From assembly GCA_019931245.1 (NCBI GenBank), contig JAINDL010000058.1:1-62461 (forward strand): a stretch of 62,461 nt of DNA, written 5' to 3'. A program made the translations under genes and the position numbers. Under the pieces are notes generated by a model, which saw nothing but the letters and a program-made list of their open reading frames with translations, did not search any database and was not told the origin of the DNA. This stretch comes from Bryobacteraceae bacterium CoA2 C42 (GTDB taxonomy: Bacteria > Acidobacteriota > Terriglobia > Bryobacterales > Bryobacteraceae). Below are positions 1 through 8,362 of this stretch, piece by piece (position 1 is the stretch's first letter; each line of letters opens with the position of its first letter).

Positions 1-266
1 CAGGCGATACCGCGTTCGGAACCGATGCCCTCGAAATAGCCGACGAGGAGGGCGCGGAAGGAGATGCCCGGGGTTAGGCTGGGCCGACCCATTTTTTTGG
101 CGTAGAACTGCTTGCAGGCAGCTTCGGCGAACTCGTCGAACTTTTCGGCGTCGAGCAGTTCATTGAGCCGAGTGTAGAAGGGGTGAGCGGCCGAGGCCGG
201 TAACTCCTGTTGGGCGATCCACAATGTCTCCTGCCGGATCCTTTGCTTGCGTGTTCCCAGCGCCAT
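1..266 (-). CDS. Transposase N-terminal part, cut by the window edge
   Basis: The reverse strand reads from an ATG at 266 without a stop to the window edge, about 88 codons. The text has the layout of the DDE transposase N-terminal (DUF772-like) domain of IS5/IS1182-type elements, with the typical segments HPFYTRLNELL, KMGRPSLTPG and VGYFEGIGSERGIAW. The catalytic DDE part would lie outside the window. The 220 bases up to the next gene hold no gene and probably include the IS end. Family assignment within IS5/IS1182 is uncertain, but that it is a transposase is fairly sure. Confidence 0.8.
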   Translation of the reverse strand, partial: MALGTRKQRIRQETLWIAQQELPASAAHPFYTRLNELLDAEKFDEFAEAACKQFYAKKMGRPSLTPGISFRALLVGYFEGIGSERGIA

Positions 267-489
267 ACCCAGTTTTACGAGGAAACATTTTCAGCATCAA
301 TTGATTTCAGCACGGCGAGCCGACTTTAACCACGGACTGCTAAGGGTTTTTTCGTAGCTCCTTACTAAGATACTTAGGCCTTTTGCTTCAATAACTTGGT
401 AACCTGCTGAGTTTGCTGCCAGAAAGCGATTTTTTTCCGATCCGGCACTATCATCCTGAAGATCTATCGTCGATACTATGGGATAAGCG

Positions 490-2301
490 ATGGACTTAGG
501 AGCTTTAGAACTACAGATCTTCGTGAGCCTGGTAGTAGTGCTGGGAGCAGCATTTGTTGCGCTAGTCTGCGACTACTTGAAGGGCAACAATGAGCAGCTC
601 CGAGAGCGGAATATTGAGTTGCGGGTGCGTACGGAGGAACGGGAGCGGTTTGCGATCCTGAATCCGTCGGCGTGGTTGTCTCAGTTCCGCGGCCGGACTC
701 AGTCGGAGTCCTCGGCCGAGTCTGCGGCGAGGCGTGCACCGATCGGAACGGAGCCGATGATGCAATCGCAGGCATCGGCGGAGGTTTTGGCGCAAGCGGC
801 TGAGCGGGAAGCGGAGTTGCTGGGCCGTACAGCTCAAGAAGAGACCGACTTGGCGGATGTTCCGCCCGTGGCGGGTTTCGACGTTTCGGCTCGCCGGAGA
901 GCGAGGCGGAAGCTGGGAGTGGAGAGCAGGCCGGTCGGTGATGCCAAAGATAACTCGTATGATTGGGTGCGCCCGGAGGTAATGGCGCGGGTGGCCCGCC
1001 AGGCGGGCCGGGGTGAGCGAGAGGTTGCTGAGGGCGATCTGGGTCTGTTGGGTGTTGGCGGAGGTAATGGCTCGGGCGAGGGGTCGGAGTTGAGTGGGGT
1101 CGGCCTGCCGGGTGGAATGGAATCTGTTCCGCCGCCCGAGGAGCTGGTGGGTCGGGAGTCGCGGTCGGTTGAGGTAGGGGCTATGTCGCCGGTGCGGCCA
1201 AGCGCGCCGCCGCCCGTGATCACGCTGCGTCCGCTGCCGGCGATGAAGTTATCGGAGGAGTTGGAGCGGGTGGCTGCTCCGGTTTCGGCGGAGTCGTTGA
1301 CGAGTCAACTGCTCGACGATGTGATTGCTGCGAGTGCGGCGAAACCGACTTCGGTTTCCGATACCGTGGTCGCTCCGGCTATTGTACCGGCAGCAGTAGT
1401 TGCTGCTGCGGAGTTAGCGGCCGTTTCCGAAGCTCAAGCGCCGCTGGCGCCGCTCCGGCCGGCGGAGCGAATGGAGGGCGAAACGTTTGGGAGCCCGATG
1501 TATTCTGCGTCGGCCTTTGCGGAGGCGCTGTCCTCAGCGCGGAAGGCGGAGTTGGCAGACGGGGGTGGTGCAGCTTCCGAGGTTCCCTTGAGACGGGTTG
1601 AGGTGCGGTTGAAGGCTGGGGCGGATCAAGCACATATGTTGCCCTCCGAAGCGGCTTTCCAGCCGTATGACCCGTTGGCGTCCAGCGCCGATCGTGCGGC
1701 CTATGACTGGTCAAACGCTCCGTATGAGTCGCTGCCGGAGATCAAGCTTCCGAGCGAGTTACCCGAGTTGAGGGCGGAGTTGGCGGAGACTCCGGCGGCT
1801 GCGCCGGTGAACGAACTGTCCGAACTGCTGCTGCCGGCGGGCATGCAGGACATTGCGACCTACCGACGGTTGTTGGCGATGCCAAATCCGATGACTGGGA
1901 TTGTGATTGCGATCAGCATCAATGACTTTGACCGGTTGGGGGGGGCGGAGGGTGAAGCTTCGGTGAGTGCTCTGCTCGATTCGGTAGAGGGTTTGATGGA
2001 TTCGATGGTCCGGGACGGGGATTTCGGGGTGAAGGTCTCGGCGGATCAGTGGATGTTTGTGTACCCGATCGACGACAAAGGGATTTCGCAGCGGCGGGTA
2101 TCGGGTCTATCGGAGAAGCTGTGGGATTTCCAGCTGCGGCATCTTGGACAGAGTAACATCAGCTTCAGTTGGGCGGCGGTGAATGTGCGCGATGAGCGGC
2201 TGAGCGAAGCCGCGAGCGCGGCGATGGAGCGGATGGAGGCATCGCGGCAGGGGAATCAAAAGGGCGGGGCTGGGCGGACGCGCCTAGTGGCGAACGGTTA
2301 G
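490..2301 (+). CDS. Membrane-anchored protein with degenerate GGDEF-like domain
   Basis: 603 residues. One N-terminal membrane segment (about residues 6-28) is followed by a short charged helix, then roughly 400 residues rich in Ala, Pro, Glu and Ser that look like an unstructured linker. The last 150 residues resemble a diguanylate cyclase fold: AISINDFDRLGG matches the usual metal-binding strand and loop, and the position of the GG(D/E)EF loop reads KVSADQWMFVYP. The signature GGDEF residues are therefore missing and cyclase activity is unlikely. An inference is a c-di-GMP or GTP sensing or scaffold role. The ATG at 490 is chosen because it starts just before the membrane segment. It converges on the next gene with four bases between the stops. 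Confidence 0.7.
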   Translation: MDLGALELQIFVSLVVVLGAAFVALVCDYLKGNNEQLRERNIELRVRTEERERFAILNPSAWLSQFRGRTQSESSAESAARRAPIGTEPMMQSQASAEVLAQAAEREAELLGRTAQEETDLADVPPVAGFDVSARRRARRKLGVESRPVGDAKDNSYDWVRPEVMARVARQAGRGEREVAEGDLGLLGVGGGNGSGEGSELSGVGLPGGMESVPPPEELVGRESRSVEVGAMSPVRPSAPPPVITLRPLPAMKLSEELERVAAPVSAESLTSQLLDDVIAASAAKPTSVSDTVVAPAIVPAAVVAAAELAAVSEAQAPLAPLRPAERMEGETFGSPMYSASAFAEALSSARKAELADGGGAASEVPLRRVEVRLKAGADQAHMLPSEAAFQPYDPLASSADRAAYDWSNAPYESLPEIKLPSELPELRAELAETPAAAPVNELSELLLPAGMQDIATYRRLLAMPNPMTGIVIAISINDFDRLGGAEGEASVSALLDSVEGLMDSMVRDGDFGVKVSADQWMFVYPIDDKGISQRRVSGLSEKLWDFQLRHLGQSNISFSWAAVNVRDERLSEAASAAMERMEASRQGNQKGGAGRTRLVANG

Positions 2302-2305
2302 AGTG

Positions 2306-5092
2306 TTATTTGCGCAATTCCGTTTCGATGGCCTCGAGTTCGCGCCCGGCTTCGGCCCACTTGCCCTGTGACGTGAGTTGTCGGTAACGGTCCATGCGCT
2401 GGCGTAGCGTCTGGATACGGGTCCGCGGGTCGTTGGCCTCGGCAGGGGCGGGCTGAGCGCCGGGGGGCGGGGCGGGTTGCCGGGAATCGGTAGTGGGGGC
2501 GGGGGAGGCGGCGCTCAGTTCGGCGAGGGCCTGTTCGTATGTATCGGTGTAGATGAGGCGGTTGCCGACGGCGATGACCACTTTCTTCAGTTGGGGCATG
2601 CGGGCCTGATTGGCCTGGAGGTAGATGGGCTGGGCGAACAGGAACTTGTTATCGACGGGCAGGACGGTCATTTGGCCGCGGAGGACGCGGGAGCCCTGTT
2701 GGTTCCAGAGGTTGAGGTCCTTGGAGATGTTCTGGTCCTGATTGATGCGGGACTCGATCTGCATGGGTCCGTAGTAGAGCTGCTCTTTGGGTAGTTCGAG
2801 GAAGGCGAGTTCGCCGAGGTGGGCGCCATCGCCGCGGCCGATCATCATGCCGATGAGGTTGTCTTTGCCGCGGGGAGTAAAGGGGAGCATGAGGAGGAAC
2901 TCGGGTTCGGAGGAGTCGTCGCCGGGCAGGTTGGCGAGGACGTAGACGGGGGCCATGGGGGACTTCCCCCGGGAGGAATCGGGGATGACGTCGTCGCCGC
3001 CGGCTCCACGGGAGGGTGCGGCGCCCTGTCGGTTGGCGATATCCCAGACGTCGACTTTGTTGTAGAAGGCTTCGGCGTCCTGCATGTGGAAGGTGAGGTG
3101 GACTTCGGCCTGGATGCGGAAGAGCCATTCGGGGTAGCGGGCGTGCTCACGGAGTTCGGCGGGCATGGCGGCGGCGGGTTTGAGGAGGTTGGGGTAGAGT
3201 TGGCGCCAGGCGAGGATGATGGGGTCCTGGTCGTCGAAGACGTAGAGGTTGGTTTCGCCAGAGTAGGCGTCGACGGTGGCTTTGACGGCGTTGCGGACGT
3301 AGTTGATGCGTCCGGCGGCGCGGGTGCGGATAGCGAAGGAGTAGGGATGGGAGCGGGAGGTAGTGTAGCCATCGGCCATCCAGACGAGGCGTCCTTCTTT
3401 GGTGAGGACGAGATAGGGGTCTTCGTCCCAGGTGAGGAAGCCGGCGAGGGTTTCAAGGCGTGCGCTGATGCGGCGGTGGATCATCATGCGGCTATCGGGT
3501 TGGAGGGAGCCGGTGAGGACGATGTTGGGGTCGGCGTAGGCGATGGCGGCGACGAGGCGCATGGGGAGGGAGCCGATGGGGAAGCCGCCGGGGCCGTCGT
3601 AGTGGTTGTGGACGTTGTCGGAGCCGGAGGGGTAGTTGAACTCGGGCTGGGCGGTGCGGACGAAGACGGGTTCATGAGCGACTTCGCCGAAGTAGATTTC
3701 GGGGCGGGCGAGCTTCATGCCGGGGACGGTGACTTTGGGTGGGGCGTCCTGGATGAATAGGTTGGGGAGTCCGTCGGTGGTGATTTTGTTGGCGTCGGCG
3801 GCGACGATGCCGTAGCCGTGGGTATAGACGACGTGGCGGTTGGGCCAGCGGTTGCGGGCCTCGCCGAGCTGTTGGATGTCGAGTTCGCGGGGGGTGAGCA
3901 TGACCTGCTGGAGTTTGCCGTTGATGCGGTAGCGGTCGACGTCGGTGTCGACGTAGCTGTAGGGGCGGAGGGGTTGGATCTGGCTGACGGTGTCGTGGAA
4001 GGCTTGCCAGTCCCAGAGGCGGACGTTGTTGAGGAGGTCGCGGTGTTTGGTGGCGTCGAGGGCGGTATCGAGATTGGCGCGGAAGAGTTTGGGTTGGGCG
4101 GAGCGCTGGAGTTGGTAGGCTTGTCGGGTGGCGTCCATGTGGTGCTGGATGAAGGGGCGTTGGAGGGTGAGTTCGTTGGGCTTGACGTAGACGGAGTTGA
4201 CGAGGCCGGGGACGATGCTTTGGAGGGGGAGGACGAGGAGGGCGGCGAGGGCGGCTTTGCCGCGCCCGATGGCGACGAGGGCGGCGGCGGCGAGGGTCGC
4301 GCCGACGAGGAGCCAGTTGAGGGGGATGCGGACGTTGGCGGCGATGTAGTCGACGCCGGTCATGAAGGCGTGGTCTTCAAAAGTGAGGTCGTAGCGGTTG
4401 AGGAAGAGGTGGGCGGCGAGGGCGGTGAGGGTGAGGGCGGCGAGGGTACGGGTGCCGGTGGTGATGCCGGTGAAGTTTTGCCAGTCGAGTTCGAACTGGC
4501 CGGGGGCGACGGAGCGAAGCAGGGAGCGGGCGGACCAGGCCTGGCTGACGGCGAAGTGGACGAGGGTGGCGGCGGCGAGGGTGGCGACGGCGAAGGCGGC
4601 GAGGGATTCAAGGAAGGGGAGGGCGAAGAAGTAGAAGGAGAGGGGTTGTCCGAAGAAGGGGTCGGGCGGGCCGGCGGGGGCGGCGGCTTGGCGGCTGGCG
4701 AAGTAGCGGGCGGCGTCCCAACTGGAGAAGGCGACGGCGGAGAGGAGCCAGCCGAGGACGAGAGCGGCGAGGGTGGCGAGTTTGGAGTAGAGGGGGTAGC
4801 GGCGAAGGGAGGCGCCGGCCGCTTTCATGCCGCGGGCGTTGGCGACCCAGAGGATGAGGAAGGCGAGGAGTCCGGCGAGGAGTTGGGGCCCGGACTGGTA
4901 GTAGAACTGGGCCCACCAGGCTTCGGACTGGCCGACTTCGGTCCACCACTGGTAGTCGATGATGGTGCGGCAGATGGCGGTGGCGCTGAGGAGGGTGGCC
5001 AGGAGAATGGCGAGGATGGTGCCTTTGCCCCAACTGGTTTGGCGGGGTTGTCCGCGGAAGGCGTCTTCGATATCGATGGTGGAGTTGGCCAT
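2306..5092 (-). CDS. UPF0182 family large membrane protein
   Basis: 928 residues, about the usual length of the UPF0182 (COG1615) family. The N-terminal third contains roughly seven hydrophobic segments (about residues 27-45, 65-85, 105-125, 158-180, 210-235, 258-275 and 282-305). A large extracytoplasmic domain follows. Family-typical stretches are visible, such as VYTHGYGIVAADAN and EIYFGEVAHEPVFV. The C-terminus ends in a Pro/Ala-rich linker and a short charged helix. Function of the family is unknown. The start is supported by AGGAGAGG about 6 bases upstream of the ATG at 5092. Confidence in the family is high. Confidence 0.9.
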   Translation of the reverse strand: MANSTIDIEDAFRGQPRQTSWGKGTILAILLATLLSATAICRTIIDYQWWTEVGQSEAWWAQFYYQSGPQLLAGLLAFLILWVANARGMKAAGASLRRYPLYSKLATLAALVLGWLLSAVAFSSWDAARYFASRQAAAPAGPPDPFFGQPLSFYFFALPFLESLAAFAVATLAAATLVHFAVSQAWSARSLLRSVAPGQFELDWQNFTGITTGTRTLAALTLTALAAHLFLNRYDLTFEDHAFMTGVDYIAANVRIPLNWLLVGATLAAAALVAIGRGKAALAALLVLPLQSIVPGLVNSVYVKPNELTLQRPFIQHHMDATRQAYQLQRSAQPKLFRANLDTALDATKHRDLLNNVRLWDWQAFHDTVSQIQPLRPYSYVDTDVDRYRINGKLQQVMLTPRELDIQQLGEARNRWPNRHVVYTHGYGIVAADANKITTDGLPNLFIQDAPPKVTVPGMKLARPEIYFGEVAHEPVFVRTAQPEFNYPSGSDNVHNHYDGPGGFPIGSLPMRLVAAIAYADPNIVLTGSLQPDSRMMIHRRISARLETLAGFLTWDEDPYLVLTKEGRLVWMADGYTTSRSHPYSFAIRTRAAGRINYVRNAVKATVDAYSGETNLYVFDDQDPIILAWRQLYPNLLKPAAAMPAELREHARYPEWLFRIQAEVHLTFHMQDAEAFYNKVDVWDIANRQGAAPSRGAGGDDVIPDSSRGKSPMAPVYVLANLPGDDSSEPEFLLMLPFTPRGKDNLIGMMIGRGDGAHLGELAFLELPKEQLYYGPMQIESRINQDQNISKDLNLWNQQGSRVLRGQMTVLPVDNKFLFAQPIYLQANQARMPQLKKVVIAVGNRLIYTDTYEQALAELSAASPAPTTDSRQPAPPPGAQPAPAEANDPRTRIQTLRQRMDRYRQLTSQGKWAEAGRELEAIETELRK

Positions 5093-5156
5093 GGGGGTAC
5101 CTCTCCTTTCAGTGTAGTCCTGGTGGGGGGAATCGTCCGGGAGGGGCGCCGTGGGC

Positions 5157-5517
5157 GGGAGTTGGCTTCGGTCGTCGGGCTGTTAGCGATATCCTGCTGA
5201 TTTGTGACTGGTCACGGGTTTTCGGTTTTTTTGCGCGGCGAGGCGGGTTGCAGTGGTGCGCGCTTGGTGACGGGTTGGGGTTGGGAGTTGGCTTCGGTCG
5301 TCGGGCCGTTGGTCGTATCCCTTTGATTTTTAATCATTTAAAGACTCGGGCGGGTTTCGATTAGATAGGTTCCAACTCCGCGCGGCAGGCCGACGCGGCG
5401 CCGGCGGCGAAGGTCTTGGGCTTGGCGGAGCGGACGAAGCGATGCAGCAAGGGACGGGGAGGCTCCTGGCTCGACGCGGCCGGGGCGGCCGCTGGGAGTT
5501 GGCTTTGGTGGTTGGGC
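5157..5517. repeat. Three dispersed 24-bp direct repeats in a 600-bp gap
   Basis: Copies sit at 5157-5180, 5283-5306 and 5494-5517. They share the core GGGAGTTGGCTT; the first two are identical over 24 bases and the third differs at 4. Read on the minus strand, each encodes a version of the peptide N(S/G)PTT(E/K)ANS. A stretch at 5480-5570 reads TPEPVKKIAKPPNSPTTKAN on that strand. The gap 5093-5700 may therefore be the decayed repetitive C-terminal tail of the small gene at 5701-5922 rather than true intergenic DNA. No intact gene was recognised in it. Confidence 0.5.
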
Positions 5518-5700
5518 TGTTTGGTGGTTTTGCTATTTTTTTAACAGGTTCTGGGGTCTGGTCGATGGCCGCTTGGGCCGAGGTCATGATTTCTGCTGGC
5601 GTGCCGATACATTTGAGGCACCGGGTGTGTTTGGTGTCGTCGGTTAGACCGGGGCGATCGATCGGTTGGACCCGTCTAAGCCGGATTCGATTTCGAGAGT

Positions 5701-5922
5701 CTACCGGCGCGTGGAGCGGAGCAGGCGCCACTGGGCGTCAACGATGGGTTGGACGAGGCTGGGTTCGATAGGACTGGCGGGGCCGATGCTGCGCTGGTAC
5801 TCGGCGGTCATCTCGGTGTAGACCGCTGGGTTCTCGCCCGAGAGAAGGGAGACCCCAGCGCCATGGAGGGGGCCGTTGGCCCGACTGGCCGTTAGCCGAA
5901 TTTGCTTTTTTCGATGGTCCAT
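5701..5922 (-). pseudogene. Truncated small helical protein of an acidobacterial repeat family
   Basis: 73 codons from ATG 5922 with GAAGGA seven bases upstream. The start MDHRKKQIRLTASRANG and the later text LLSGENPAVYTEM and QPIVDAQWRLLRS match, from memory, a family common in Bryobacterales genomes. Full-length members are helical and begin with a K-Q-x(n)-N-R-x-N-A-x-x-S-T-G-P type segment. Here about 20-25 residues between the N-terminal segment and the LLSGENP segment are missing, and the frame stops right after QWRLLRSTRR where the family normally continues. Degraded continuation lies at 5480-5700. Probably non-functional. Function of the family is not known to me. Confidence 0.5.
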
Positions 5923-5946
5923 TGGTCCTTCAGGGGAAAGTTCCCC

Positions 5947-6000
5947 AAGGAACAGAAAAACGCCCTGACGGGTCAAGCCGGCCAGGGCGTGGGGTTCCTT
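5947..6000 (-). promoter_or_regulatory. Two-tier hairpin upstream of the small gene at 5922
   Basis: Outer arms AAGGAAC (5947-5953) and GTTCCTT (5994-6000) pair perfectly. Inner arms CGCCCTG (5961-5967) and CAGGGCG (5983-5989) pair perfectly, with a 15-base loop and an asymmetric internal loop of 7 and 4 bases. It lies 25 bases upstream of the small gene start on the minus strand, so it could sit in its leader, or it could belong to the end of the IS110 element. Confidence 0.35.
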
Positions 6001-6134
6001 ATCTGATTGGACTATAGCATGGGGGGACCAAAGTTCCGGGGGGGGGGCGGGGGAGGAAAACGGGGTTAAGTGACTTGGAATGATGGGGATGTAGACTATT
6101 TTGTTACCTTGTGAACGGACGAGAGCGCGGCTTT

Positions 6135-6163
6135 GAGTTGGGGCTATATGACAGCCCCAACTC
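6135..6163 (+). other. Perfect 11-bp stem-loop in the leader of the IS110 transposase
   Basis: GAGTTGGGGCT at 6135-6145 and AGCCCCAACTC at 6153-6163 are exact inverted repeats around a 7-base loop. It ends 23 bases before the transposase ATG, just before the strong ribosome binding site AGGAGG at 6171-6176. IS110-family elements encode a structured bridge RNA in their non-coding ends, so this stem may be part of it. A simple translational-control hairpin is the alternative. Confidence 0.5.
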
Positions 6164-6186
6164 AGCGCAAAGGAGGCGCTACAGCC

Positions 6187-7070
6187 ATGGAGTATTTCGA
6201 TTGTATCGGATGCGATGTCCACAAGGACTACTCCGTTTTCCGGATGTTCGATGCCCAGCGCAAAGTGGGTCCACCGATTCGCATCCGGCACGAGAACGGC
6301 GAACTGGAGCGTTTCTTGAAGAGCGTTCCGCCTGGCAGCCACGTCGGTTTTGAGGCCTGTGGCAGTTGGATGTGGCTGGCCCGGCAAGTAGAAGGGGCCG
6401 GGCTGGTACCGCGGCTCGGGCATCCGCTCAAGATCAAGCGGCGGATCCCCGGCAGCACCCGCACCGACGAAACTGATTCGGCCGGCCTGTTGATCCTGCT
6501 GTCCAACGGAACCTTTCCCGAAGTATGGATGGCCCCATCGATGTTGGGCGGGATCTGCGTGGCCTCGTGCGAACCAAGCTGGCGATTCGCCGGCAGGAGA
6601 GCGCGATGAAAAACCGGATCCATGGCGTGTTGAACCAATATGGCTGGAAGAACCTGATCGAGGAGGAAGACGACGTCGATGTTCCCGACTGGTTCAGCCG
6701 CACCGCGCAACCGCAGTTCCAGCGGGCAATCGAACAACTGCCGTCGGCGGGCGGGGAAGCGACGCGGCAGCAGGGGATGGCGATTCAGGATCTGGAGCGG
6801 CGGGTGAAGAGATTGGAGTTGGCGAGGGAAGCGAGGATGGGCAAGCTCGGTTGGCTGCGGTTGCTGCCGACGCTGCCTGGAGTGGGCAAGATTCTGGGGG
6901 CGGCGATTGGGTGGAGATTGGAGACGGGAAGCGGTTTCGCTCGGCGCAGCATTTGGCGCGGGATGCCGGGGTGGTTCCGCAGGTGCAGTCTAGCGGTGGG
7001 ATGACGTGGTGGGGATCGACGATGAAGGACTGTAACCACTCCTGGAAGAGGGCTTCTTACGGAACCGCGC
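6187..7070 (+). pseudogene. IS110 family transposase, frameshifted and truncated
   Basis: It starts at ATG 6187 with AGGAGG ten bases upstream. The N-terminal DEDD domain is recognisable: GCDVHKDYSVFRMF, then VGFEACGSWMW, and TDETDSAGLLILL. The frame is lost near 6530; a second frame carries RDLRGLVRTKLAIRRQESA, the coiled-coil linker and LLPTLPGVGKILGA. It is lost again near 6910, where a third frame carries the C-terminal Tnp20 domain: RFRSAQHLARDAGVVPQVQS, SSGGMTWWGS (the conserved Ser region) and KDCNHSWKRA. It stops matching near 7065, at the left arm of an inverted repeat. At least two frameshifts and loss of the last residues make it inactive. Confidence 0.85.
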
Positions 7071-7098
7071 ACAACGGGAGTCCGTGGTGCGCGGTTCC
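7061..7098. repeat. 12-bp perfect inverted repeat at the broken end of the IS110 gene
   Basis: GGAACCGCGCAC (7061-7072) and GTGCGCGGTTCC (7087-7098) are exact reverse complements around a 14-base spacer. The right arm runs into the first copy of the 178-bp tandem repeat, and GCGGTTCC recurs at the start of each repeat copy. It marks the point where similarity to IS110 transposases ends, so it is either a recombination junction or a structured RNA or terminator. Confidence 0.6.
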
Positions 7099-7461
7099 GC
7101 AGAAGCGTCGCGCCCGGGTAGGCCGGGACCGAAGGAGAAGGAACCTGCGACGGCGTGACTCGGTAATGCAAACGGAAGAGGTTCAGGCAGCGGAAGTAGG
7201 CCGAATAGCTACAAACTGGCGCCCTTGGAGGCAGCCGCGTAACTCATTGATTCCACAGCCTCGGAGACGCGGTTCCGCAGAAGCGTCGCGCCCGGGTAGG
7301 CCGGGACCAAAGGAGAAGGAACCTGCGACGGCGTGACTCGGTGATGCAAACGGAAGAGGTTCAGGCGGCGGAAGCAGGCCGAATAGCTACAAACTGGCGC
7401 CCTTGGAGGCAGCCGCGTAACTGATTGATTCCAAGTCCTCGGAGACGCGGTTCCGCAGAAG
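7091..7461. repeat. 178-bp tandem repeat, two full copies plus a 15-bp third start
   Basis: Copy 1 is 7091-7268, copy 2 is 7269-7446, and the first 15 bases (GCGGTTCCGCAGAAG) recur at 7447-7461 before unrelated sequence begins. The two full copies are about 95 percent identical, with a few scattered substitutions. No reading frame with recognisable protein similarity runs through the unit. It lies between the IS110 remnant and the truncated sulfatase. The unit could be the IS non-coding end amplified by recombination, or an independent repeat family. Confidence 0.85.
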
Positions 7462-8290
7462 ACAAAGGCAGCCGCTACGGCAAACCCGTCCTCAATAAAA
7501 TCGGCAAAAAATGAACGGCATCGAAGACCAGTACGGCCCCGATCTCTTCTCCGACTAACTCATCGACTTTATGGCCCGCCATCGCCACCAGCCCTTCTTC
7601 GCCTACTACCCCATGGCCCTCACCCACGGCCCCTTCAACACCACCCCCCGCAGCGACGACTGGGCCACCGCCGACCGCCTCAAAGACGATCCCAACTACT
7701 TCAAGGACATGGTCGCCTACCTCGACCGCCTCGGCCTGGCCGACAACACCATCGTTCTTTTCTACGCCGACAACGGCACGCCGCCCGAAATCACCTCCCC
7801 AATGGGCCTCCGCACCATCCCCGGCGGCAAACGCCTCACCTCCGAAGCCAGCATGCGCGTCCCCCTCCTCGCCCGCTGGCCCGGCCACAACCCCGCCGGC
7901 AGGCTCTGCGACGACCTCATCGACCCCACCGACTTCCTCCCCACCCTCATGGACAGCACCGGCACCTTTTGCTTCCCCGGCCTCCCCCTCGACGGCCGCA
8001 GCTTCTTCCCTCAAATCCAAGTCGAAAAAGGGCGCCCCGCGAAAAATGACAGCCCAAAGACACCCTCTTCGCCCACTTCGACCCGCACCCGAGCCGCAAA
8101 GCCGACCCCAAACCCGCCCGCCTCGCCTGGGACCACCGCTGGAAACTCTACCTCGACGGCCGACTCTACGACCGGAAAGCCGACCCCACCGAAACCACCC
8201 CCGTCGAAAACCCCGCCGCCCGCCAGAAACTACAAAAGGTGCTCGACGCCATGGCCCGCGTCAAGCCCCCCAAGTCAACCAATTCGAACC
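7462..8290 (+). pseudogene. Arylsulfatase fragment, 5' truncated and frameshifted
   Basis: Similarity starts directly after the tandem repeat, so the N-terminal half with the formylglycine motif is absent. Readable pieces are NGIEDQYGPDLFSD, then an in-frame TAA at 7556-7558, FMARHRHQPFFAYYPMALTH, YADNGTPPEI, RVPLLARWPG and FLPTLMDSTG. The frame breaks at a poly-A run at 7506-7511 and again near 8040. A shifted frame gives KDTLFAHFDPHP and LAWDHRWKLYLDGRLYD, the usual C-terminal part of sulfatases. It does not belong to the same subfamily as the intact sulfatase at 17.5-18.8 kb. Coding-strand composition is strongly C-rich. Confidence 0.85.
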
Positions 8291-8362
8291 CGACGGCAAA
8301 CCCGCCTACTACAGGCGACCGGGGGGCGCCGCTTTCCCGCGGTGCCCCCCGGTCTCCTCAGC

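Noticed and set aside
365-377. Small palindrome CTAAGATACTTAG between the left-edge transposase and the GGDEF-like gene
   Set aside because: 5-bp arms in AT-rich DNA are expected by chance and there is no T-run or known element.
3818-5200. Long plus-strand open frame opposite the UPF0182 gene
   Set aside because: Its composition is Gly/Glu/Val/Asp repeats produced by reading a high-GC gene on the other strand; no family text.
5442-5771. Plus-strand open frame of about 109 codons over the repeat region
   Set aside because: It overlaps the minus-strand decayed gene, has no ribosome binding site or family text, and is Arg/Gly/Trp-rich as shadow frames are.
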